A program made the position numbers and the translations under genes. Positions 23,847 to 33,436 of a DNA stretch of 33,439 bases are shown here, one piece after another (within the stretch, counting starts at the first letter, position 1; every line of letters begins with the position of its first letter). Source of the stretch: Acidobacteriota bacterium (lineage in GTDB: Bacteria; Acidobacteriota; Terriglobia; Bryobacterales; Bryobacteraceae). The DNA is taken from the NCBI GenBank assembly GCA_026394075.1, contig JAPKYX010000129.1, forward strand, positions 1-33,439, given 5' to 3'. Below the pieces are notes generated by a model. The model saw nothing but the letters and a program-made list of their open reading frames with translations, made no database searches and was not told the origin of the DNA.

Positions 23847-26800
23847 TTAGTAGTAGAGCTTCAAGCCGAACTGCATGATCCGCGGGGAGCCGGCCGTGGT
23901 GATGCGGCCAAAGGCACCGTTGGTGAAGCTGGCAATCGGGTTGCCCAGGTTGGGGCGGTTGGCGGCGTTGAAGGTCTCCCAGCGGAATTCCAGTTCGCGC
24001 CGTTCGGCAAACTTGAACTGCTTGAAGATGGCCGAATCGAAGTTGATCAGGCCCGGTCCGATCAGCGTATTGCGGCCAACCGTGCCGAAGGTGCCCAGGG
24101 CGGGGAGGGCGAACCGGGTGGTGTCGAAGTACCGGAATACCTGATCGTTCCGGCTGGCACCGCTGTTGACGGTTACCGCGCCCAGCGAGTCGGCGCGATC
24201 GCGACCGATACCAGCCCGCCTGCAACGTCATGATGCCGTTGATCTGCCAGCCACCCAGCAGCGTGCGCATCGCGCCGGGCTGTTTCTTGAAGAAGGGCAG
24301 CTCATACAGGAACGACGTCACCACGCGGTGGCGGACATCGAAATCTGAAAGCCCCTTGTCCAGCGCCTGGTTGAACGGGTTGGTGGATTGATTGCCGACA
24401 CCCGAGTTGCCGTCGTTCGATGCCAGGTCCAGGGACTTGGCCCACACATACGAACCCAGGATCGAAATGCCGCTGGAGAAGCGCCGGTTGACGCTCAACT
24501 GCAGCGAATGATAGGTGGAGTTCGCCGTCGATTGCGTGTTCTGAATCTGCTCAAAGCCCTGGTAGATGCGGCGCGCATTCACGTTGCCGGGGGTGGAGTT
24601 GCCGGGTACGAAGACAGCCGGGTTGATGTTTTGGCCCACCATCAGGCGCGTACCCTTGGAGCCGACATAGGCCGCCTGGACGACGATGTTCTTCCAGAAC
24701 TCCTGCTGCAGGTTGACGTTCCACTGCTGCATGTACCCGGCCGTGAAGGCAGGGTCGATTGAATTGTGGCGAACCGGAGCGATAAAGTTGCGCGTCGGCC
24801 GGTCGGCCGCCGTCGGAGCACCGTAGCTGACCAGCGCCGGCAATACGCCCGGCGAATTGCGGTACGGCTCGCTGAACGGGATGTCGAATGTCGTCAGGCC
24901 CAAGGAGAACGGCTGATTGGTGGAGTTGGTGTTGAGCGCGACCAGGCGCAGCGTGTCAGAGAAAACGCCATAGCCGAGGCGGAGGCTGGTCTTGCCCTTG
25001 CCGGTCGGGTCCCAAGCCAAACCAAAACGGGGTGAAAAACGGGCCATCCGGTTGGGCGTAATGCCGTTGGGAACACCCTGGTCTCCGGGGAACAACGCCC
25101 CAGCGGGAGCCTTCTGCCAGATTTGCGACTGCTGTCCGGGGCGGAACGCACCTAGTTCACCGTTCTTCTCTTTGACGGTCAAATAGGGCTCCCAGCGGAT
25201 GCCCAGGTTGATCGTCAGGCGGCGGTTGACGCGCCAGTCATCGTTAAAGTAGAGGAACGGCGTCCACTTGTATTGGTACGCCCGCAGGGGTGAATTCTGG
25301 AAGACACTCCGAGGCGCGCCCAGCATGAAATCGGCATACCCGTAGAAGGCATTGGAGCGCTGGCCATCAAAGCCCCATTGCGGCGTCACCTGGAAGAACT
25401 CCCGTCCGTTGCGCCGCACAAAGGCCAGATCGCCACCCAAGGAGAGCAGGTGGTTGTTCTTGGTGATCGTCAGCGTGTCCACAAACTGGTAGTTCTGCAT
25501 GTAGCTGAAGAACGCCGTGTTGATGCGGGCGTTGAAGCCATTCTGCACATTGATCGACCAATCGGTCGGGTTGCCGGGAGGCGCCAGCGAAACGCAGCCA
25601 CGGCATCCCAGTGCGGCCCAGTCCGTGGCACCCGTCGTGGGAAGCGGCGACCGGATAAAGGTGTTCCGCGCGAAGGTGAACGTCGCATTATTGACGACGT
25701 TGGGCGAGAAGATATGCGAGTCGTTGATGGTGGCGTTGTGCGTGGACCAGTTGTTGTTGGAGTTAAAGTCCGGCAGCGTGTGGTTGAAGTTGATGCGGTA
25801 GTCGGAATAGAGATACCGCAGGCTGGCCTTGTTCTTGTCGGAGAAGCTATGGTCCAGCTTCAGTGTGTACTGGTCTTCTTCGGTGGGCAGCGAGACGTTA
25901 TAGGACAAAATGTTGCCCGCGGAGTTCGGCAGCGGCAAAAACGCCCTCGCGAAGTTGGTGGCTACTGGATCCAGGCGATTGGCGGGAACCTGATTGTTCG
26001 GGAAAGGCGTGCCCGTGCTGGTGGCGGTGACCGTGTTGGGGTCGGCGACAAAGCGCCCTGCGGGCAGGCGCGATTGGGAGAAGTCGCCGTTGCGCTCCAG
26101 TGCTGTCGGCATGATGGAGGACGAAGAGGTCTGCCCAAAACGCTGGCGGGTGAACTCGGTGGCGAAAAAGACGAACGTGCGGTCCTTGCCGTTGTAGAGC
26201 TTCGGGATCAGCACCGGGGCGCCAAAGGTGCCGCCGAACTGGTTGCGCTTCAGCGGGTCCGGCCGGGCGGCGAAGAAGTTGCGCGTGTTCAGTTTGTCGT
26301 TGCGCAGAAAGTCGTACAGCACGCCGTGGACCTGGTTGGTGCCGGACTTGGTGACCATGTTGATCACCGCGCCCGCGTTGCGTCCGCTGACCGCCGAATA
26401 CGAATTCTGCAGGATCGAGAACTCCTGCAGCGCGTCCGGATTGGGGAAGGCGGCCGGCAGGTTGTTGTACATGTCCATGTTCAAGCCGCCGTCGAGCGTG
26501 TAGGAGGACTGGTTGGGCCGCGCGCCATTCACCGCGAACACGATGCTGGTGTTCAAGGCGATCAGCGATGCGGCGGAGCCCGCACCCATTTGAATCGATC
26601 CAGGTAACAGCGCTTGAAGTTGGAGGGCGTTGCGTCCATTCAATGGCAGATCGACCATGCGGTTGGAGTCCACTACTTCCTTCACCGTGGCCGAAAAGGT
26701 ATCGACGGTGGAGACATTGCCGGATACTTCAATCGTCTCTTTCACCTCGCCCACGGTGAGGGCAATATCGACACGGGCCCGTTGGTTGACTTCCACCAAC

Positions 26801-27072
26801 ACGCCGCTCTGCTGCGAGCGCTTAAAGCCGCCGGCCTCCACCGCGATGTTGTAGGTGCCGGGGCGGAGGTTGGGGAAGATGTAGTTGCCGTCCGCGTTGG
26901 CTTCCACGGTTTCCGGAACCCGGGTAGCCGGGTTGACGACGGTGACTTTGGCTCCCGCGACGGCGGCCCCGGAGCTATCGGTAACGGTGCCGAAGATGGT
27001 GGACGTAGCTACTTGTGCCCAGGCGGCGGCGGCGAGCGTGACGGTACTGACAAGGATTCTGAATGTATGCAT
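23847..27072 (-). CDS. Oar-like TonB-dependent receptor with an apparent frameshift near the 3' end
   Basis: This outer-membrane receptor has about 1075 residues if the frame is corrected. A signal peptide ends near AAAAWAQ. A carboxypeptidase-regulatory domain (STIFGTVTDSSGAAVAGAKVTV to PGTYNIAVE, split) follows, then a plug with VVDSNRMVDLPLNGRNALQL and GGLNMDMYNN, and a long barrel. After QINGIMTLQAG (about 24215) the uninterrupted frame gives unrelated Arg/Pro-rich sequence to 23707. The +1 frame instead gives DSLGAVTVNSG, RNTLIGPGLINFDSAIFKQF, RWETFNAANRPNLGNP and ends MQFGLKLYY at TAA 23847. That is the normal family C-terminus with a terminal aromatic residue. One inserted base around 24190-24225 explains this; it may be a mutation or a sequence error. 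GGGGA precedes the ATG. Confidence 0.85.
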
Positions 27073-27096
27073 ATGGCGGTCCCCTTTGCTTGCGGA

Positions 27097-27102
27097 ACTA
27101 TA
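27097..27102 (-). promoter_or_regulatory. -10-like element in the TonB receptor/VWFA divergent promoter region
   Basis: On the minus strand this reads TATAGT, 24 nt before the receptor ATG. The same AT-rich patch read on the plus strand gives TATATC (27099-27104), suitable for the VWFA gene. The patch is AT-rich in GC-rich surroundings. It places plus-strand transcription near 27111, which argues against a VWFA start at the ATG at 27073. Confidence 0.35.
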
Positions 27103-27120
27103 TCAAAACATCTGGCCACG

Positions 27121-30072
27121 GTGTGGGACCATCGGGTTCACGTGTTGATCCTGCACCGTTGCGCGGTTCTTGTTTTTCTAGCGGCACTGGCGGTCCACGC
27201 GCAAGCCCCGGCCACTGAGCCGATTCGCGTATCCACGTCTGAGGTGTTGGTGGATCTGGTGGTCCGCGACGGGAAGGGCCGGGCGATTCGTGACCTGCAG
27301 CCGGGTGACTTGCAGGTGCTCGAAGATGGCCGTCCGGCTCAAGTCACCAGCTTGCGTTTGGCCCGCATGGGGGATGCCACGCCCGATTCCACAGGTGCTG
27401 CCGCTGATCCTTTGCGGCAGGTGCGGCTGGTCTCCATTCTGTTTGATCCGTTGCTGCCGGAAAGCGTTCCGCTGGCGCGTGAAGCTGCTGGCGAATTGGT
27501 GCGCAAAGCCAGTGGTCCGGGCGTCTACTTTGCGGTGATGCGCGTGATGGGTGCTCTGCGGATTGTGCAGCCCTACACCAACGATCAGAAGCTGCTCAAG
27601 CAGGCCATCGACACCGCCGCCCTGGGCACGCGGCAACGCATGGAACCCGCCATCCAGCAGGCGGAGAACATGTTGCGGACCCTGGCTGGCTCCGGCCAGC
27701 AGGAGCAGGAGATCGCACAAGGCAATCTCAGCGGCTTGGCTGGAGCGCCGGGGCCGCGCGGGGAGCCGGACGTTGCCGGTCTAGTGGCGCAGCAGACCGC
27801 CCGTTTGATGCTGAACATGGTGCAGGCGTCATCCAACCTGAACCGCGAGGTCCGCGGACGGCCCACCATCTCGGCTCTGCGGGCGGCGATCGAACAACTC
27901 GCCGCACTGCCGGGCCGCAAGACGCTGGTCTATATCGGCCAGGGCCTCCAACTCACCACCGCAGTTGAGAACCAGTTCCGCATCGTCATCGACGCGGCCA
28001 ATCGGGCCGGGGTCAGCGTTTATTGCATCGATGCCACCGGCCTGAGCAGCACGGCCAAACTGCAAACCTCGCTGAATGAACTGCGGCAGGCGATGCAGTC
28101 TTCCATCGACACGCTCAGCAACGACGGCGGGCAGGCGGTGAAGCGCGATCAGGTGATGTCGTCGGAAACAGCGGAACAGAGTGGCCGCTCCAACGACTAT
28201 TCCGCACTGGCGGAACTGGCTTCATCGACGGGCGGATTTCTCTTGTCCGACTCAAACGATCTGCGCAAACCGCTGGAGCGGCTGACCTCAGACATCACCA
28301 CCTACTACGAAGTGGCGTACATCCCGCCAGCGTCCAGCGAGATGGGCTTCCGGAAGATCGAAATGAAGGTCAACCGCAAGGGCGTTCGTGTCCAGGCGCG
28401 AAGGGGCTACCTGGCCACTCCGGCAGGCGCGGGGCCGAAGGGCACGTCGGCCGTGGAGGTGCTGCTGGAGAAGGTGATCGGGCAGGGGACGCCCGGGGTG
28501 GCCGTCGAAGCGCGGCTGCTGGCGATGCGATTTAGTGAAGGCAAGGCACAAGTGGAGGCGGCGCTGGCGGTTCCGTTTGGCGGCTTGGCCGCGATGCCGG
28601 CCACCGCTGGCGGCGACCAACAGTATCGACTGGGGTGGCTGCTGCGCGTCCGCGATGAACGGGGCCGCGTGGTCTTCCGCAGTCTCCGCGAAGGCACCGC
28701 GCAGCGGCTGGAGGGCGTGAACGCATTCCAGTGGCGGGAGCCGCTGGCGCTGCCGGTGGGCCGGTATGGCGTTGAGGTGGCCGTTGTCGATCTGGTGTCG
28801 AATGCGACGGGTGTGTTCAGCACGCCTTTCGAAGCTCGACCGCCGGAAGGCCTTTGGGTGAGTGATCCGGTGCTGGTTTCGGCGCTGGTGCCGGCGCCGG
28901 GCACAACCAGCTTGGACGATCCGCTCAGCTTTGGGGGCACGCGGATCCAGCCCGCGATTGGGGCGCGCCTGGCGTTGACCGGGGGCCAACCGCTCCCGCT
29001 GTTCCTCCGGGTGCAGCCGGCGGCGGGCGTGGCGGTGCCGCCGAAGCTGGAGCTGACGGTGTTCCGCGAGGGGATCAAAGTGGGTGCGTCCCAGCAGGAG
29101 TTGCAGCGGGAGGCAGGTGAGCAGGATTTCGCTTGGGTGGGCACCATTCCCGCGTCCGCGCTGGAGTCCGGCCACTATGAGTTCTCTTTCCGCATCCGTC
29201 ACGGCGATCAACTGTGGACCCGGCAACTGGCCGTGGACCTAGACGTGCCCGTGCAGGCGGCGCGGTCCGCCGTGGCCCGGTCTGCCGTGGGAGGGGAGGA
29301 CGACGCGGGAGCGGCCACGCTCACCCTGGGTTCGATTGAGCCGCTGGCCGAAGGTGTTCCACCGGAGTCCGGGAAGGTGGAGGAGATCATCAGCACCATC
29401 CGGGGTCGGGCGTTGGGGTTTGTCTCCTCACTGCCCAGTTTCTACTGCCTGCTGGCGACGCGGAAGCTGACCGGTGTGGCTGGCAAGGCGGAACTGAAGC
29501 CGGAAGACTCGCTGGTGGAGATGCTGTCCTACGTCGATGGTCATGAGAAGTACACGCCACTCAAGGCGCTGCCCACTGATGGCAGCCGGGGCCGCGGCGT
29601 CAACTCGACCGGCGAGTTCGGCGGTGTCTTCGGCGCGATCTTTGAGGCGCAGGCCGAAGCCCAGTTTGTCTGGAAAGGCTTTACGATGCTGGACGGCGAA
29701 CGGGCGCATGTTCTCGACTACCGCGTGGAGGCGGCCCATTCCAGCTATGCCTTGCGCTGGGATCAACCGTACCGGGAAGCCAAGCCCGGCTTTCATGGCT
29801 CTGTTCTGGTGGATGAGGCGACGCTCGGCATCCGGCGGGTTACTTTGCAAGCGGACCAGTTGCCGAAAGGCTTCCCGTTTCAGGAATCACTGATCGAGAT
29901 CAACTACCGCATGCGGCGCGTGGGTGGCAGCGATTACCTTTTGCCCTACCGGGCGGTGGTGCAGAACCGGATCGGAAAGCGGCGTATCGTCCGCAACGAA
30001 CTGGAGTTCCGCGATTACCGCAAGTGGGGTGCCGATGCCGCCATCAAGTTTGATGACAGCGATCCCAAGTGA
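27121..30072 (+). CDS. VWFA-related Acidobacterial-domain secreted protein with a C-terminal fused module
   Basis: This protein has about 983 residues. A signal peptide (LHRCAVLVFLAALAVHAQA) is followed by the VWFA-related Acidobacterial domain: IRVSTSEVLVDLVVRDGKGRA, in which DLQVLEDGRPAQV is typical, then the VWA-like fold (VRLVSILFDPLL, GRKTLVYIGQGL, GVSVYCIDATGL). It closes with YEVAYIPP and VRVQARRGYLA at about residues 397-437. A beta-rich middle region (about 445-730) follows. The last about 240 residues form a separate module (SSLPSFYCLLATRKLTG, GEFGGVFGAIF, NELEFRDYRKWG) similar to the stand-alone protein at 22378-23688. The function is unknown. GTG at 27121 is the proposed start and GTG at 27142 is equally possible; no Shine-Dalgarno sequence is clear. 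It diverges from the TonB receptor. Confidence 0.82.
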   Translation: MWDHRVHVLILHRCAVLVFLAALAVHAQAPATEPIRVSTSEVLVDLVVRDGKGRAIRDLQPGDLQVLEDGRPAQVTSLRLARMGDATPDSTGAAADPLRQVRLVSILFDPLLPESVPLAREAAGELVRKASGPGVYFAVMRVMGALRIVQPYTNDQKLLKQAIDTAALGTRQRMEPAIQQAENMLRTLAGSGQQEQEIAQGNLSGLAGAPGPRGEPDVAGLVAQQTARLMLNMVQASSNLNREVRGRPTISALRAAIEQLAALPGRKTLVYIGQGLQLTTAVENQFRIVIDAANRAGVSVYCIDATGLSSTAKLQTSLNELRQAMQSSIDTLSNDGGQAVKRDQVMSSETAEQSGRSNDYSALAELASSTGGFLLSDSNDLRKPLERLTSDITTYYEVAYIPPASSEMGFRKIEMKVNRKGVRVQARRGYLATPAGAGPKGTSAVEVLLEKVIGQGTPGVAVEARLLAMRFSEGKAQVEAALAVPFGGLAAMPATAGGDQQYRLGWLLRVRDERGRVVFRSLREGTAQRLEGVNAFQWREPLALPVGRYGVEVAVVDLVSNATGVFSTPFEARPPEGLWVSDPVLVSALVPAPGTTSLDDPLSFGGTRIQPAIGARLALTGGQPLPLFLRVQPAAGVAVPPKLELTVFREGIKVGASQQELQREAGEQDFAWVGTIPASALESGHYEFSFRIRHGDQLWTRQLAVDLDVPVQAARSAVARSAVGGEDDAGAATLTLGSIEPLAEGVPPESGKVEEIISTIRGRALGFVSSLPSFYCLLATRKLTGVAGKAELKPEDSLVEMLSYVDGHEKYTPLKALPTDGSRGRGVNSTGEFGGVFGAIFEAQAEAQFVWKGFTMLDGERAHVLDYRVEAAHSSYALRWDQPYREAKPGFHGSVLVDEATLGIRRVTLQADQLPKGFPFQESLIEINYRMRRVGGSDYLLPYRAVVQNRIGKRRIVRNELEFRDYRKWGADAAIKFDDSDPK

Positions 30073-30085
30073 GCATCCCTGGCGC

Positions 30086-31102
30086 TTACCCGGCGGTTCG
30101 TTCAAGCGAGAAGCCGTTCAGCCGGTAACGGCCCAGGGGCACGGGTGACCGCTGTACCGCCATCCAGCGCAGGCCCTCCTCGATCGCCGCGCACTGGGCC
30201 TTCCACCAATCGCTGGTGCCCCCAGTGGCGTAGAACTCATGGCAGTGCTCCAGGTGTCTCTTGAAGCCGGACCACAGGCGCAGGCGGTACTCCCAGAGCA
30301 GATCATCGGGTGATGCCGCGACACCTTCAGCACGCGTGATCGCACAGGCCAGGATCGCTTCCCGGACCGCGTGCCCGGTGCCGTCGCCGCACAGTGGATC
30401 AAAAGCAATTGCCGCCGAGCCACACGCCAGCCACCCGTCCGCGCACAGTGCTTCCGCAATCCGTGGATGTGCGGGAAAGGTTCCGCCGCTGGCGGAGAGC
30501 CCATCAACTTGAGGGCCGATCTGCTGGCTCTGGCCCAGAAGGGTTTCCGGCGGACCACCGGCCGCCAGCAACCACGCGGTTTCAACACTTGAGGGCACCA
30601 GGAACAACCATCCTCCCGGAACGGCTTCCATGCAACAAGCGTGAGGATCAGCGGCAGCCGTCAGCTTCACCCGGGTTGCGCTGGCAGGCCGCGCACCAAA
30701 CTGCTGCATGGGGGCCGCTCCATGGACGGTGCCGGAAGCTTGGATGGTCCACGTGGCCGCCGGTTCAGGCACAGTGCCCTCACGGGCAGGGGTGGCCGCG
30801 GATAACCGCTTCAGCAGTTCTTCCTCGGAGACCACCACCGCGGAATGCGGCATGGCCACCAGATCGCCCGAGCCCCATAGGACTAGGCGTCGCCGGACCA
30901 GATGCAGCCCCTCGAACAAGTCCTGCCGGGCGAACACATCGGTGAGCAAGGACTGTGTGGCGGGGCTGAGCATCACCGCCGGAACCTTCGGGCGCGGTGC
31001 CGGCTCGCAATCGAAAGCTACCTGGGCCTGGGCGAGCAAAGCCTTGCAGCACGCCGCCGCTACCCCTCCGCCATTGATGCGCACGGTCAACGCCTGAGCC
31101 AT
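30086..31102 (-). CDS. FAD-dependent oxidoreductase, halogenase/maturase-like
   Basis: This 338-residue flavoprotein has an N-terminal dinucleotide fold, LTVRINGGGVAAACCKALL, in which GGGVAA (11-16) replaces the usual GGGPAG. The C-terminal FAD motif GWLACGSAAIAFDPLCGDGTGHAVREAIL matches, in two blocks, the GDAAxxxDPLxGxG signature of flavin-dependent halogenases and geranylgeranyl-reductase-type proteins. It is shorter than tryptophan halogenases (about 500 residues) and lacks the WxWxIP motif, so halogenation is unlikely. Short relatives of this kind include LodB/GoxB-type proteins that help form quinone cofactors in partner oxidases, but no such oxidase gene is visible here. TGGAG precedes the ATG. 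It is convergent with the VWFA gene across 13 bp. Confidence 0.65.
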   Translation of the reverse strand: MAQALTVRINGGGVAAACCKALLAQAQVAFDCEPAPRPKVPAVMLSPATQSLLTDVFARQDLFEGLHLVRRRLVLWGSGDLVAMPHSAVVVSEEELLKRLSAATPAREGTVPEPAATWTIQASGTVHGAAPMQQFGARPASATRVKLTAAADPHACCMEAVPGGWLFLVPSSVETAWLLAAGGPPETLLGQSQQIGPQVDGLSASGGTFPAHPRIAEALCADGWLACGSAAIAFDPLCGDGTGHAVREAILACAITRAEGVAASPDDLLWEYRLRLWSGFKRHLEHCHEFYATGGTSDWWKAQCAAIEEGLRWMAVQRSPVPLGRYRLNGFSLERTAG

Positions 31103-31168
31103 GAGACTCCAGTGTAAGGGTTTGCACCCAGCTGGCTCATGGCTTCGGCGCGGGCTCGCGCACGGCAG

Positions 31169-31693
31169 CTACTCGGCCAGCAGCTCTTCGATCAGCTTCG
31201 CCATCTTTGCTTCACCCTGCTGGCCGCCGTAGTTCAGTTCGCCCAGCCAAGCGCCACGGATGGTGCCTTTCTTGTCGATCACGTAGACGGTGGGCCAGAA
31301 CTGTTGCTTCCAGCGGTTCCAGTTGGTGTAGTCCGGGTCAAACAGCACCGGGTACTTGATGCCGAGCTTCTTGGTTTCCGCCGCTACATTGGCGAACTTC
31401 TTCTCATGCTCCAACTCCGGCGTATGGACCCCAATGATGGCCACATCGCGGGCGGCGAACTGTTCGTGCCAGCGATCGTAGGAGGGCAGATTGTGACGGC
31501 AATTGATGCAGGCGAAGGTCCAGAAGTGAACCACAGTTACCTTGCCGTGCCGTCCGGCGATTGTCAGTGGAGCGCCTTCCGGCGCATTGATCCACGCTTT
31601 GCCCGTCAGTGAGGGTGCGGCGTGGTTGACCAGGGGAGAAGTGTCCGCTGCAAAGGCGGCCGTAGCCAGGAAGCCAACCAGAAGAGCTTTCAT
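31169..31693 (-). CDS. TlpA/DipZ-like periplasmic thioredoxin
   Basis: This 174-residue protein has a signal peptide (KALLVGFLATAAFAAD) and a thioredoxin fold. The active site is FWTFACINCRHNLP with Cys62 and Cys65, the CINC variant typical of the thioredoxin domain of DipZ-like and related redoxin proteins. VIGVHTPE-like IIGVHTPELEHEK, YPVLFDPDYTNWN and FWPTVYVIDKKG (with the cis-Pro) follow as expected. It probably reduces or isomerises disulfides in the periplasm or on the cell surface. It lies 66 bp upstream of the FAD-protein gene on the same strand and may be transcribed with it. No cytochrome-c-maturation gene is adjacent. Confidence 0.85.
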   Translation of the reverse strand: MKALLVGFLATAAFAADTSPLVNHAAPSLTGKAWINAPEGAPLTIAGRHGKVTVVHFWTFACINCRHNLPSYDRWHEQFAARDVAIIGVHTPELEHEKKFANVAAETKKLGIKYPVLFDPDYTNWNRWKQQFWPTVYVIDKKGTIRGAWLGELNYGGQQGEAKMAKLIEELLAE

Positions 31694-31770
31694 ACATTGC
31701 TGAGATCCGGGTGATGGCGCGGGTTATTCCCGCCGGATTCGCCCGCCACGGCTCCGGTGCTTAACCTGGA

Positions 31771-31800
31771 CCGCGGAGTCGAGATATGCTGGTTCCTCAC
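31771..31800 (+). promoter_or_regulatory. Candidate promoter for the acyl-CoA synthetase gene
   Basis: TTAACC (31771-31776) and TATGCT (31795-31800) are separated by 18 bp, each matching four of six consensus positions. The predicted start leaves a leader of about 35 nt before the ATG at 31842, which includes the GAGG ribosome binding site. The match is modest. Nothing else is evident in the 148-bp divergent gap. Confidence 0.35.
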
Positions 31801-31841
31801 CGGGCCCGCGGGCTCGCCACGTTGCTCTTTTTGAGGTCACT

Positions 31842-33413
31842 ATGTTCGTTCCCTTAACCCCGATCCGCTGCCTGCACCGGGCTATTGATCTGTTCAGCCG
31901 AAAGGTGGGTATTGTCTGCGGAGAGAAGACATTCACCTATGGCGAATTTGGTGAGCGCGCCCAGCGGCTCGCCTCCGCGCTGAAGCAGTGGGGGCTCCAG
32001 GCGCAGGACCGGGCGGCGTATCTCAGCTTCAACAACCACCAGTTGATTGAAGGCTACTACGGCGTGGTGATGGCGGGTGGCGTCGTGATGCCGCTGAATG
32101 TGCGGTTGTCGGCCAGTGAACTGGTGGCCATCCTGAACCATTCCGGCGCGCGGATGCTGCTGTATGAGCAAGACTTTGCCAGTCTCGTCGAAGAGATCAA
32201 ATCCAACTGCCCGGCCATTGAGCGCTACGTGACGCTGGATGCCGAGTACGAGGCACTGCTGGCCACGGGCACTCCGGAGCGCACCGACATCCTCAGCATC
32301 GATGAGAACTCGATTGCGGAGCTGTTCTACACGTCGGGCTCCACCGGTACGCCGAAGGGCGTAGCGTTGTCGCACCGGACGCTGTACCTGCACGCTCTCG
32401 ACGGCAGTTCTTTGTTTGAAGACCCGGGATCGGCGGTGGATCTGCATACCATTCCGATGTTCCACGCCAACGGCTGGGGCCGGCCGCAGACCGATACGAT
32501 GCTGGGCATCAAGCAGGTGATGGTCCGGCGGTTTGAGCCCGGGTTTGTGTTGAGCATGATTGACCAGCACCACGCCACCCATATGAGCCTGGTTCCGACG
32601 ATGGCGAATGCGCTGATCAACTACCCGGACCTGGCCAAGTTCAACACCAGCAGCATGAAAAAGGTGATGATCGGCGGCGCGGCGGCCTCGCCCGAGTTGA
32701 TTGAGCGCGTCGAGAAGGCCTTCCCGTCGGCCCGCAGCTTTGCGGGTTACGGCTTAACGGAGACGGCTCCGGCCATCACCACCGCTCAGCCCAAGCCGGG
32801 CCTGGCGATCACGGACGAGAAGGAACGCTTCCGCCGCCAGTCGATGGCCGGGTGGCCGCTGATCGGCAACGAGATCCGTGTGGTGGACCCGGATGGCAAG
32901 GATGTCGCGCGCGATTCCGAAGCGATCGGCGAAGTGGTGGTGCTCGGTGATCACGTCATGGAAGGCTATTTCAAGGAGCCGGAAGCGACCGCGGCCGTGA
33001 TGGCGGGCGGCTGGTTCCACACCGGAGACATGGCCGTGTGGGACGAGGAGCGGTTCATCCATATCGTGGACCGCAAGAAGGAAATCATCATCTCGGGCGG
33101 CGAAAACATCTCCTCCATCGAAGTGGAGAAGGCCATCTTCTCGCATCCGGCCGTGTTTGAATGCGCCGTCGTGCCCGCTCCAGACCCGAAGTGGGGCGAA
33201 GTGCCGGTGGCGATTGTGGTCTTGAAGCCGGGCGAGGTGTTGAGCGAAGAGGCGTTGCTCGAGTACCTGGGCACGCGCCTGGGCCGCTACAAGATGCCGC
33301 GGCGCGTTGAGTTTAGTGAAGAGCAGTTGCCCAAGACGGGCACTGGCAAGATCCGGAAGATGGTCCTGAAGGAGAAGTTCTGGGTGGGCCTGGAGAAGCG
33401 CGTCCAGGGCTAA
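31842..33413 (+). CDS. AMP-forming acyl-CoA synthetase (fatty-acid-CoA ligase family)
   Basis: This 523-residue enzyme activates a carboxylic acid with ATP to an acyl-adenylate and then to the acyl-CoA. The ANL-superfamily motifs are complete: the P-loop FYTSGSTGTPKGVALS (162-177), FHANGWG, GYGLTETAP, the GWFHTGDMA and HIVDRKKEIIISGGENIS hinge blocks (the latter with the DRKK hinge Asp), and PKTGTGKIRK with the catalytic Lys503. The pattern fits medium- or long-chain acyl-CoA synthetases of the FadD/AlkK group; the chain length cannot be read. GAGG lies about 8 nt before the ATG. The last 23 bp, including the stop codon, are repeated immediately downstream. Confidence 0.92.
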   Translation: MFVPLTPIRCLHRAIDLFSRKVGIVCGEKTFTYGEFGERAQRLASALKQWGLQAQDRAAYLSFNNHQLIEGYYGVVMAGGVVMPLNVRLSASELVAILNHSGARMLLYEQDFASLVEEIKSNCPAIERYVTLDAEYEALLATGTPERTDILSIDENSIAELFYTSGSTGTPKGVALSHRTLYLHALDGSSLFEDPGSAVDLHTIPMFHANGWGRPQTDTMLGIKQVMVRRFEPGFVLSMIDQHHATHMSLVPTMANALINYPDLAKFNTSSMKKVMIGGAAASPELIERVEKAFPSARSFAGYGLTETAPAITTAQPKPGLAITDEKERFRRQSMAGWPLIGNEIRVVDPDGKDVARDSEAIGEVVVLGDHVMEGYFKEPEATAAVMAGGWFHTGDMAVWDEERFIHIVDRKKEIIISGGENISSIEVEKAIFSHPAVFECAVVPAPDPKWGEVPVAIVVLKPGEVLSEEALLEYLGTRLGRYKMPRRVEFSEEQLPKTGTGKIRKMVLKEKFWVGLEKRVQG

Positions 33414-33436
33414 TGGAGAAGCGCGTTCAGGGCTAA
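33391..33436 (+). repeat. 23-bp tandem duplication of the acyl-CoA synthetase gene end
   Basis: 33391-33413 and 33414-33436 are the same 23 bases except for one C/T difference. The first copy encodes the final residues GLEKRVQG and the TAA stop. The second copy is out of frame with the gene but forms TAATG with the stop codon, opening a seven-residue frame (MEKRVQG, 33413-33436) that again ends in TAA followed by TGG. A third copy could follow beyond the window. Confidence 0.92.

Noticed and set aside
25378-26607. 409-codon plus-strand frame inside the TonB receptor gene
   Set aside because: It is antisense to a clearly homologous receptor and its composition (Val/Gly/Arg-rich, no motifs) is typical of a high-GC shadow frame.
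26614-27120. Upstream extension of the VWFA protein frame
   Set aside because: It runs through the opposite strand of the TonB receptor gene and leaves no room for a promoter; a signal peptide begins just after 27121.
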